From positions 1 through 6,355 of the forward strand of contig JAGSPQ010000295.1 in assembly GCA_018262385.1 (NCBI GenBank): 6,355 nucleotides of DNA, read 5' to 3'. The position numbers and the translations under genes were made by a program. The DNA comes from Myxococcaceae bacterium. Its GTDB lineage: Bacteria; Myxococcota; Myxococcia; Myxococcales; Myxococcaceae. Numbering within the stretch: position 1 is the stretch's first letter; the number at the start of each line of letters is the position of its first letter. Shown in pieces: positions 1 through 5,706 of the stretch. The notes beneath the pieces were generated by a model. That model did not search any database. It was not told the DNA's origin and saw only the letters and a list, made by a program, of their open reading frames with translations.

Positions 1-348
1 GTTCCGCCCGCGCGGCTGGCGGCGGTGCTCGAGGAACGCGAGAAGCTCGGCAGCACCGGCATCGGCGAAGGGGTCGCGATTCCCCACGGCAAGCTGGCCG
101 GGCTGCCCACCCTCTCGGCCAGCTTCGGCGTCAGCCGCTCCGGGGTCGACTTCGACGCGATCGACGGCAAGCGCACCTACCTGTTCTTCGCCCTGGTCGC
201 TCCCGAGAACTCGGCCGGCCTCCACCTCAAGGCGCTGGCGCGAATCAGCCGGCTGTTCAAGAGCAGCTCGTTTCGCGACGCGATCCTGGCCGCTCAGACC
301 AGCGCCGAAATCTACGCCCTGATTGCTCAGGAAGACCTGAAGGCCTGA
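1..348 (+). CDS. ptsN: PTS IIA(Ntr) protein, PtsN-like (5' end cut off by window)
   Basis: This is the C-terminal 115 residues of a PTS EIIA type-2 domain protein of the PtsN/IIA(Ntr) group, a cytoplasmic phosphocarrier of the nitrogen PTS. It accepts phosphate from NPr and acts by regulatory contacts rather than by sugar transport. The reading frame is open from base 1. Visible family signatures are EREKLGSTGIGEGVAIPHGK at residues 11-30, with the phospho-acceptor His at visible residue 29 (bases 85-87), then a GVDFDAIDG segment, and HLKALARISRLF near visible residues 74-85. PtsN proteins are usually about 150 residues, so roughly 35-40 N-terminal residues lie outside the window. No membrane EIIB or EIIC domain is attached, which fits a regulatory IIA. 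The stop codon directly abuts the GTG start of the next gene, so the two are probably co-transcribed. In many proteobacteria ptsN sits near rpoN, hpf or hprK, but none of these is visible here. A fructose-type IIA is the main alternative. Confidence 0.9.
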   Translation, partial: VPPARLAAVLEEREKLGSTGIGEGVAIPHGKLAGLPTLSASFGVSRSGVDFDAIDGKRTYLFFALVAPENSAGLHLKALARISRLFKSSSFRDAILAAQTSAEIYALIAQEDLKA

Positions 349-1163
349 GTGGAAGTCGTCCTTCGCCCGGTGAACGATCATTTCCTGCGGGAGGTGGTCT
401 TCCCTGCCTTCAAGCTGGGAGTGATCGACGCCGCGCCCGCCATCGAGCACCTGCTGCGGCATCTGAACGACGAGCACACCCGGGTCGGGCTCGACCTGCT
501 GCTCGAGCGCGGAGTGGAAGGCAGCTTCTTCGGCCTCACCGACGAGAAGTGGACCGAGGCGTGCTACCGGCTGCTGTTCGTCGAGTGGCTGCGCGACTCG
601 GAGGGCTGGTCGATCGTCAGCGAGTACCACGCGTTCGCCGGCGAATGGGAGAACACCCTCCACCTCGCGCTGATGCTCGAGGATCCGTCCTACCCGTACG
701 CCGAGCCGGTGCAGGCCCGCGCGTACCGCGAGGCGTTCTACGAGGCGCCCCGGCACAAGTTCGGGCTGGCGACGATGATCTGCGGGGTGTGGGATCCGGT
801 GCCCGACTTCCCGCCCGAATCGCCCGGGCCGACTGGAGCTGGCGGCCGATCCACAGCGTCAACCAGTGGGCGGCCCAGCTGCCCAACGCGCTCTCGCGGC
901 TGCTGCAGCGCGAGGCCCGCCGGCTCAAGCCGGTGGTCGCGCCGGAAAAGCACGAGGTGCTCGAGTACTGGCTCGGCCGGATCCCCGAGCCGCCGGTGCT
1001 GGCGGTGAACTTCTCGGGCCTCGGCCCCACCGCCAACGGGTGGATCAAGGAGATCGGCACCCTCGCCCACCTGATCCGCTCGGTCGCCGCCAACGAGCAG
1101 GGCCTCACCGCGGTGATCAGCTTCCGCGGCGCCGAAGACAACCCCTTCGGCCACAGCGGGTGA
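349..1163 (+). CDS. Unrecognised protein of ~271 residues, interrupted by an apparent frameshift near 820-832
   Basis: I do not recognise this family. The first frame starts at GTG 349, right after the ptsN stop, with GAAGG at 339-343 as a ribosome binding site. It reads as normal protein (acidic/aromatic rich, e.g. SEYHAFAGEWENTLHLALML) up to about base 825. After that it turns into Ser/Arg/Gly-rich text ending at 1008. Normal-looking protein resumes in the frame one base back (DWSWRPIHSVNQW...), which runs to the TGA at 1161-1163. Inserting one base in the ccc-ggg-cc run at 823-830 would give ...PESPGADWSWRPIH... and a continuous protein of about 271 residues. No signal peptide or membrane segment is apparent, so it is probably cytoplasmic. 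The stretch from PVLAVNFSGLGPTANGW onward looks well structured. The break may be a sequencing or assembly error or a real mutation. The tight junction with ptsN suggests shared expression but does not reveal function. Confidence 0.7.
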
Positions 1164-1178
1164 GCCGGCCCGACGGCT
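1163..1178. terminator. Small inverted repeat between convergent genes (weak candidate terminator)
   Basis: The 24-base gap between the converging stops at 1163 and 1188 holds AGCCG (1163-1167) and CGGCT (1174-1178), a 5-bp perfect stem with a 6-base loop. On the + strand it is followed, after GGGCTGG, only by a short TTT. The stem is small for an intrinsic terminator and has no real T tract, so this is a weak call. It is the only structure I see in the gap. Confidence 0.25.
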
Positions 1179-1187
1179 GGGCTGGTT

Positions 1188-2093
1188 TCAGCGCGGGAAG
1201 TAGAGCGCCCAGGCGGCGAGCGCGACGATCAGCACGATGTCGATGATCAGCGGCGCATCCGACAGCAGCACCTTCTCGGGTGATCCGCCGGCGCCGCGCT
1301 TGTGGACCAGGAACAGGTACCGGAACATCCCGTACACCACCAGCGGCACGGTGAACTTCAGCCGGTCGGAGCCGACGTGCTCCACCGTCTCGGACGAGAC
1401 GGTGTACAGGCCGTAGGCGAGGATGGTCGACGCGGCGCTGATGCTCATCATCTGGTCCAGCATCGGCAGCGAGTAGTCCTCGAGGTTGGCGCGGTGCGCT
1501 CCGGCCGCGCCCTCGAGCGAAGACAGCTCGTGCCGGCGCTTGGCGAACCCGAGGAACAGCGCCCCCAGCAGGGTGCAGAGGAACAGCCAGTTGCTGACCA
1601 TCACGTCGATCGCCACTGCGCCGGCGACCACCCGCAGAATGAACCCGAGCGCGATCCCCATCACGTCGAGGATCACCGCCTTCTTCAGCCCCCAGGTGTA
1701 GAGCGCCTGCAGCGCCAGGTAGGCCAGGCACACCCCGAGGAACGGCGTCCCCAGCCACAGCCCGAGCGCGGCCGCGCCGCCCCAGCAGACCGCCACCAGC
1801 GCCAGCACCACCGGCAGGCTCAGCAGCCCGGCGGCGATCGGTCGGTGACGCTTCTCGGGGTGGTGGCGATCCTTCTCCTGGTCCGCCCAGTCGTTGACCA
1901 GGTAGACGCCGCTGGCGAGCAGGCAGAACGCCGCGACCGCGGTGGCCGACTTCAGCGGCAGCCCCTCGCGCACCACGCCCTTGGCGAACAGCAGGGGCGC
2001 GAGGAGCACGCCGTTCTTCGTCCACTGCTTGATCCGCAGCGCCTTGAGGGCGGACAGCGCGAGCGGAGGTCTGACGACGAGCGCCTCGGTCAT
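1188..2093 (-). CDS. UbiA-family prenyltransferase, probable decaprenyl-phosphate phosphoribosyltransferase (DPPR synthase)
   Basis: This is a 301-residue integral membrane protein of the UbiA superfamily. Its closest recognisable subgroup is decaprenyl-phosphate phosphoribosyltransferase (Rv3806c type), which transfers 5-phosphoribose from PRPP to a polyprenyl phosphate at the inner membrane. The first aspartate-rich motif is intact at residues 67-85 (N67, D68, D71, D75, H78, P79, K81, R84, P85). The subgroup traits LDVMGIALGFILRVVAGA (142-159), SNWLFLCTLLGALFLGFAKRRHEL (167-190) and VVYGMFRYLFLVHK (252-265) are present. About eight or nine hydrophobic segments cover residues 26-300, as expected. 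Length is normal. ATG at 2093 is chosen because it follows the ugd stop by two bases (TGA-AA-ATG) and begins just before the conserved LRIKQWTKN segment. I see no good Shine-Dalgarno at the proper distance, so translation probably depends on coupling to ugd. Product use is unknown: in actinobacteria it leads to arabinofuranose, elsewhere to ribosyl or arabinosyl glycans. A different UbiA prenyltransferase is less likely. Confidence 0.88.
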   Translation of the reverse strand: MTEALVVRPPLALSALKALRIKQWTKNGVLLAPLLFAKGVVREGLPLKSATAVAAFCLLASGVYLVNDWADQEKDRHHPEKRHRPIAAGLLSLPVVLALVAVCWGGAAALGLWLGTPFLGVCLAYLALQALYTWGLKKAVILDVMGIALGFILRVVAGAVAIDVMVSNWLFLCTLLGALFLGFAKRRHELSSLEGAAGAHRANLEDYSLPMLDQMMSISAASTILAYGLYTVSSETVEHVGSDRLKFTVPLVVYGMFRYLFLVHKRGAGGSPEKVLLSDAPLIIDIVLIVALAAWALYFPR

Positions 2094-2095
2094 TT

Positions 2096-3394
2096 TCAGC
2101 GGCGGCCCACCCCGTAATAGGTGAAGCCCAGCTCCCGGACCCGCGCGGGATCGAACACGTTGCGGCCGTCGAAGATCACGTGGGCCTTCATCAGCTTCTT
2201 CATCCGATCGAAGTCGGGGTGGCGGAAGTCGTTCCACTCGGTCACCACGAACAGCCCGTCGGTGCCCTCGAGCGCGGAGTAGGTGGTCTCGGCGAACAGC
2301 ACCCGCGCGCCGAAGCGGCGCTGGGCCACTTCGTGCGCCACCGGATCGAACACCTGAACCCGGGCGCCCTTTCCGAGCAGCCCTTCGATCAGCTCCACCG
2401 AGGGCGCCTCGCGCATGTCGTCGGTCTTCGGCTTGAACGCCAGGCCCCAGACGGCGAACGTCTTGTCCGAAAGGTCGCCGCAGTGCTTGATCGCCTTGGC
2501 CAGCAGCGACTTCTTCTGCTTCTCGTTGGTCCGCTCGACTGCGCGGAGCAGATCGAACTCGACTCCCATGTCGCGCGCGGTGGCGATCAGCGCCTTGACG
2601 TCTTTGGGGAAGCAGCTGCCGCCGTAGCCCACCCCGGGGAAGAGAAACGGGTAGCCGATGCGCTTGTCGGAGCCCATCCCCTTGCGGACGAAGTCCACGT
2701 CGGCGCCGACCCGCTCGCAGATCATCGCGATGTCGTTCATGAACGAGATCCGCGTCGCCAGCATCGCGTTCGCCGCGTACTTGGTGAGCTCGGCGCTCCG
2801 GGTGTCCATGAACAGGATCGGGTTCTCGGTGCGCACGAACGGCGCGTAGAGGTCGGCCATCACCTTGCGGGCCTTCTCGCTCTCGGCGCCGATCACCACC
2901 CGGTCGGGCTTGAGGAAGTCGTCGATCGCCGCTCCCTCTTTGAGGAACTCGGGGTTGCTGACCACGTCGAACGGGTGCTTGGTGTGCTCGGCGATCGCCT
3001 CGCGAACCCGGTCGGCGGTTCCGACCGGCACGGTGCTCTTGTCGACCACCACCGTGTACTGGGTCAGCGCGGCGCCGATCTGCCGGGCGGCGGCGAGCAC
3101 GTACTGCAGGTCGGCGTCGCCGGTCTCCCCTTCGGGGGTTCCCACCGCGATGAACACCACCCGGGCCGGCCCGACCGAGGCGGCCAGATCGGTGCTGAAG
3201 GTCAGCCGCTTGTCCTTCACGTTCTTGGCGATCAGCTCTTCGAGCCCCGGCTCGTAGATCGGCACTTCGCCCGCCTGGAGCTTCGCCACCTTCTTCGCGT
3301 CGATGTCGACGCACACCACGTCGTTGCCGCTGTCCGCGAAACAGGTCCCTGCGACCAGCCCGACGTAGCCACTGCCGATGACCGCGATTTTCAT
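2096..3394 (-). CDS. ugd: UDP-glucose 6-dehydrogenase
   Basis: This cytoplasmic enzyme oxidises UDP-glucose twice with NAD+ to UDP-glucuronate, a precursor of acidic polysaccharides and of pentose sugars. The 432-residue protein is full length and all expected motifs are visible: the Rossmann start KIAVIGSGYVGLVAG at 2-16 with the acidic ribose-binding segment VCVDID at 27-32, VGTP at 84-87, DKSTVPVGT at 118-126, NPEFLKEG at 147-154, ELTKYAANAML at 202-212 (K205, N209), the catalytic motif GYGGSCFPKD at 256-265 (C261, D265), GLAFKPKTDDMRE at 317-329 and FDGRNVFD at 408-415. Start ATG 3394 places the Rossmann strand at residue 3, as is normal. A 24-base inverted repeat lies 3 bases upstream of this start, covering the site where a ribosome binding site would be; the best Shine-Dalgarno candidate, AGGG, falls inside it. 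The gene is the middle member of a same-strand set, 35 bases after the nucleotidyltransferase-like gene and 2 bases before the UbiA-family gene. Other nucleotide-sugar dehydrogenases (GDP-mannose, UDP-ManNAc) are less likely given the overall motif set. Confidence 0.96.
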   Translation of the reverse strand: MKIAVIGSGYVGLVAGTCFADSGNDVVCVDIDAKKVAKLQAGEVPIYEPGLEELIAKNVKDKRLTFSTDLAASVGPARVVFIAVGTPEGETGDADLQYVLAAARQIGAALTQYTVVVDKSTVPVGTADRVREAIAEHTKHPFDVVSNPEFLKEGAAIDDFLKPDRVVIGAESEKARKVMADLYAPFVRTENPILFMDTRSAELTKYAANAMLATRISFMNDIAMICERVGADVDFVRKGMGSDKRIGYPFLFPGVGYGGSCFPKDVKALIATARDMGVEFDLLRAVERTNEKQKKSLLAKAIKHCGDLSDKTFAVWGLAFKPKTDDMREAPSVELIEGLLGKGARVQVFDPVAHEVAQRRFGARVLFAETTYSALEGTDGLFVVTEWNDFRHPDFDRMKKLMKAHVIFDGRNVFDPARVRELGFTYYGVGRR

Positions 3395-3397
3395 TTG

Positions 3398-3421
3398 GCG
3401 CGGACCCTAGTGGGACCGCGC
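3398..3421. promoter_or_regulatory. Near-perfect inverted repeat in the ugd leader
   Basis: GCGCGGACCC (3398-3407) and GGGACCGCGC (3412-3421) form 10-base arms with a single mismatch (A3404 opposite A3415) and a 4-base loop TAGT. It fills most of the 35-base gap between the upstream gene's stop (3430) and the ugd start (3394). In the - strand transcript the hairpin would end 3 bases before the AUG and would enclose the only Shine-Dalgarno-like run (AGGG). No T tract follows it, so it is a poor intrinsic terminator. It could be a translational control hairpin, an mRNA processing or attenuation site within the operon, or a palindromic operator for a dimeric regulator. Which of these is inference; the symmetry itself is plain. 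Confidence 0.5.
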
Positions 3422-3429
3422 GGGCACTG

Positions 3430-4389
3430 TCACGCTCCGGTGAGCAGCTCTCGAACCTGCGCCTCGAGGCGGAAAGTCTGGGTCCTTCCGACCTGCGCGA
3501 CCTGGGCGACCAGCAGCCGGTCGATCAGCTCCCGGGTGGGCCAGTTGAGCTCGACCTTCAGGCGCGCCACCGCGGGGGCGGTGTCGGGGTAGAGCTGCTC
3601 GAGCACCGCCAGGCAGGCGTAGAGCGCCCGATCGAGCTTCCACGCGCGGGCCCGGGTGAGGATCGCCTCGGGGTCGAGCGCGCGGGAGTAGACCCCGCCC
3701 ATCGAGGGAGAGCCGAGCACCAGCTCGCGCAGGTCGATCCACTCCAGCATCGGGACCTCGAAGTGCGCCTGGGAGATCAACAGGGCGTGGATCAGGATCG
3801 CGTCCTCGAGCTCCAGCCGGAACATCGAGGGGCCCATCACCTTCATCGGCAGCGCGCGGTTGCGAAGCTGCTCGTCGTCGCGGGTCAGCCGGCCGTGCAG
3901 CAGGATCAAGGTCCGGCCGTCGCTCAGCGCCCGCTCGGCCGAGCCCGCGTCCTCGCCCGGCGGCGTGGGCTTGAAATCCGAGCCGCCCATGAAGCCGATG
4001 AACCCCTCGAGATCCGAAGGCGCCAGCAGCAGCCGCAGCTCGGCCACCGGCCGAAAGCCGACGTGGGGATAGAGGCTCTCGGCAAACGACCCCGCGCCGA
4101 GCAGGATCACCTTGCGCCCCTCGAGGTCGTCGACCGAGCGCTTGAAGTTGACCAGCTTCATCACGTTGTCGTTCAGCGTGCCCTGGTACAGCGAGAGCAG
4201 CTGATCGCGCGCCCAGGGTGGAGCCCCCGCCCCGCCCATTCGGTACTCGAGGTTGTAGGCCGACAGCGGAGCCAGGCCCTGCCCGATCGCCCACTCGACG
4301 TACTGCTCCCAGGGCGCACCGCGCAGGTCGACCCGCCCCGGAGCGAAGGAGGTGAGGCTGCGGAACATCTCGGTGAGCGTGGCCGGCAT
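3430..4389 (-). CDS. Nucleotidyltransferase-fold protein (PF14907-like) lacking the catalytic acidic pair
   Basis: The 319-residue protein matches the overall pattern of the uncharacterised nucleotidyltransferase family NTP_transf_5 (PF14907). It has an N-terminal helical region (PWEQYVEWAIGQGLAPLSAYNL), then KVILLGAGSFAESLYP, RPVAELRLLLAPSDLEGF, and a C-terminal helical part containing LIHALLISQAHFEVPMLEWIDLRELV. Active members typically read LLKG...lYp...RpxsDxDLLV. Here the G-rich motif is LLGAG and the metal-binding Asp pair is replaced by Glu117 and Arg119 (numbering from ATG 4389), so transferase activity is doubtful. A GTG at 4428 would add 13 residues, but it would overlap the divergent gene's ribosome binding site and start and has no Shine-Dalgarno. 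ATG at 4389 or the next Met at 4368 is more plausible. It is the first gene of the - strand set with ugd and the UbiA-family gene. In other bacteria PF14907 proteins often occur in polysaccharide or peptide-modification loci, which fits. Function is unknown; a binding or regulatory role is inference. Confidence 0.72.
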   Translation of the reverse strand: MPATLTEMFRSLTSFAPGRVDLRGAPWEQYVEWAIGQGLAPLSAYNLEYRMGGAGAPPWARDQLLSLYQGTLNDNVMKLVNFKRSVDDLEGRKVILLGAGSFAESLYPHVGFRPVAELRLLLAPSDLEGFIGFMGGSDFKPTPPGEDAGSAERALSDGRTLILLHGRLTRDDEQLRNRALPMKVMGPSMFRLELEDAILIHALLISQAHFEVPMLEWIDLRELVLGSPSMGGVYSRALDPEAILTRARAWKLDRALYACLAVLEQLYPDTAPAVARLKVELNWPTRELIDRLLVAQVAQVGRTQTFRLEAQVRELLTGA

Positions 4390-4390
4390 C

Positions 4391-4395
4391 GGAGG
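4391..4395 (+). promoter_or_regulatory. Ribosome binding site deciding the start at 4404
   Basis: GGAGG lies 8 bases before ATG 4404. It favours this start over ATG 4434, which sits next to the conserved ISVVIP strand but has no Shine-Dalgarno. The site lies between the two divergent start codons (4389 on -, 4404 on +). Confidence 0.75.
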
Positions 4396-4403
4396 AACGG
4401 GGT

Positions 4404-5690
4404 ATGCCGTATGTCGCGCCGTTGCCACTCAAAATGATCTCCGTCGTCATCCCCACCACCCGGGCCACCGCCCCGACCGCCGCCCTGCTGCAGCAGGCGC
4501 TGGTGGCGCAGGGCGCCCAGGTGGTGCTCGCCGACTCGGAGCGCGGCCGGGGAGCGGCGTTGAAGTCGGCGCTCGCCCAGGTCACCGGCGAGGTCACGGT
4601 GGTGCAGGAGCCGGATCCGGCGTGGCAGCCCGAGCAGCTGCAGCAGCTGGCCCAGCCGATCTTCGAAGACGCGGCCGACGTGGTGGTCTCCACCCGGGTG
4701 GCGCTCTCGGCCCCCGAGCGCGCGCTGGCGGCGTTGGCGCGCAAGGTCGCCCAGGTCGAGGTCGGCGACCCGCTCTCGACGAGGCGCGCGTTCCGGACCC
4801 AGCTGCTGCGCGACACCGACTTCCGGGACGACATCGACGCCGGGCTGCTGGTGAAGATCGCCGCCCAGCTCTACCGGTTCGACGAGGTGCCGGGCCACGG
4901 CGCGGTCGGCTCGCGCACCCCCGCCGAGGTCTGGTCGCTCAGCCGCACCCTGCTGCGGTACGCCACCACCGACAACGACGCCGACAACACCCACGAGGGC
5001 TACACCACCCTGGCGCGGATGGAGTCGGGCGCGCCCAACTACAACACCTGGCTCGGCGAGCGGTTCCGCGCCCACGCCGGCGCGCGGGTGCTGGAAGTGG
5101 GAGCGGGGATCGGCACCATCACCGCCCTGCTCGCCGAAGGCCGGCAGAAGGTGGTCGCGCTCGAGGTCGACCCGTTCTACGTGCGCCGGCTGCAGAACCG
5201 GTTTCGCGGGACGCCGCAGGTGGTGCCGTACCTCTCGGACGTGGCGCTGGCGGACTACTCGACGCTGGCGAAAGAGCGGTTCGACTCGATCGTGCTCTCG
5301 AACGTGATGGAGCACATCCCGGATGACGCGGGCGCGGTGCGGCGGTTCGCGCAGATCCTCGCTCCCGGCGGGAAGGTGCTGATCCTGGTGCCGGCGCTGC
5401 CGGCGATCTTCGGCGCGCTCGACGAGGCGGTCGGGCACTACCGGCGGTACACCCCGGCCTCGCTGCGCGAGGTGCTCGACTCGAACGGCTTCGAGGTCGA
5501 GGCGCTGGAGTGGATGAACCTCGTCGGAATCCCCGGCTGGTTCGTGAACGGGAAGCTGCTGCGGCGCCGGGCGATGCCCCCGCTGCAGCTGCGGCTCTAC
5601 GACCAGCTCGCCCCGTGGCTCGCCCGCGCGGAGTCGAAGGTGAAGCTGCCGGTCGGGATGAGCTTGTTCTGCGTCGCTCGGCGGCGCTGA
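4404..5690 (+). CDS. GT2 glycosyltransferase-like / class I SAM-dependent methyltransferase fusion
   Basis: This 428-residue cytoplasmic protein has two domains. Residues about 11-190 resemble the DPM1-type GT2 family: ISVVIPTT (12-19), GRGAALKSALAQVTGEVTVVQ (48-68), ADVVVSTR (91-98), a compressed region ending VEVGDPLSTRRAFRTQLL (118-135), and FDEVP (159-163). The DDGS segment that normally follows the first strands is missing, and the DXD position reads EPD (69-71), so donor-sugar transfer is questionable. Residues about 195-428 are a class I methyltransferase: motif I VLEVGAGIGTIT at 229-240, acidic residue E254 ending the second strand, FDSIVLSNVMEHI at 293-305, PGGKVLILVP at 321-330, and GHYRRYT at 344-350, which recurs in this fused family. 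The two-domain order is a known bacterial architecture (bifunctional glycosyltransferase/class I SAM methyltransferase). The start is fixed by GGAGG at 4391-4395. The gene is divergent from the operon to its left, and its stop lies 9 bases from that of the converging regulator gene. It probably methylates a glycan, lipid-linked sugar or secondary metabolite; the substrate cannot be read from sequence. Confidence 0.85.
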   Translation: MPYVAPLPLKMISVVIPTTRATAPTAALLQQALVAQGAQVVLADSERGRGAALKSALAQVTGEVTVVQEPDPAWQPEQLQQLAQPIFEDAADVVVSTRVALSAPERALAALARKVAQVEVGDPLSTRRAFRTQLLRDTDFRDDIDAGLLVKIAAQLYRFDEVPGHGAVGSRTPAEVWSLSRTLLRYATTDNDADNTHEGYTTLARMESGAPNYNTWLGERFRAHAGARVLEVGAGIGTITALLAEGRQKVVALEVDPFYVRRLQNRFRGTPQVVPYLSDVALADYSTLAKERFDSIVLSNVMEHIPDDAGAVRRFAQILAPGGKVLILVPALPAIFGALDEAVGHYRRYTPASLREVLDSNGFEVEALEWMNLVGIPGWFVNGKLLRRRAMPPLQLRLYDQLAPWLARAESKVKLPVGMSLFCVARRR

Positions 5691-5706
5691 CGCCCGCCGT
5701 CACCGC
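5684..5706. terminator. Palindrome spanning both stop codons of convergent genes (candidate bidirectional terminator)
   Basis: GCG-C-TGACG (5684-5692) and CGTCA-C-CGC (5698-5706) pair as 8 base pairs around one C-C mismatch, with loop CCCGC (5693-5697). The left TGA (5688-5690) is the stop of the + strand fusion gene, and the right TCA (5700-5702) is the stop of the - strand regulator. Only 9 bases separate the genes, so any terminator must overlap coding sequence. Neither side has a T tract, so function as an intrinsic terminator is uncertain. Confidence 0.4.

Noticed and set aside
820..832. Programmed -1 ribosomal frameshift joining the two halves of the gene after ptsN
   Set aside because: The frames have the right relation, but no slippery heptamer in the correct phase, and the C/G homopolymer run makes a base-calling or indel error the simpler explanation.
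1188..3314. A 708-codon open frame on the - strand that contains the UbiA-family gene as its 3' part
   Set aside because: Upstream of 2093 it is Arg/Gly-rich shadow translation overlapping ugd on the same strand; ugd has every family motif. Only 1188-2093 is real.
2180..3592. A 470-codon + strand open frame opposite ugd
   Set aside because: It has His/Leu/Gly/Arg-rich low-complexity composition with no family motif and lies entirely antisense to ugd and the next gene; it is a GC-bias shadow.
4390..4428. GTG 4428 as start of the nucleotidyltransferase-like gene
   Set aside because: It would overlap the divergent gene's start and ribosome binding site, lacks a Shine-Dalgarno, and adds 13 residues outside the family pattern.
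4434..4436. ATG 4434 as start of the fusion gene
   Set aside because: It fits the GT2 strand closely but has no Shine-Dalgarno, whereas GGAGG is ideally spaced before ATG 4404.
3407..4834. A 475-codon - strand open frame overlapping the nucleotidyltransferase-like gene and the start of the fusion gene
   Set aside because: Ser/Arg/Ala-rich nonsense in a different frame from the motif-bearing protein at 3430-4389.
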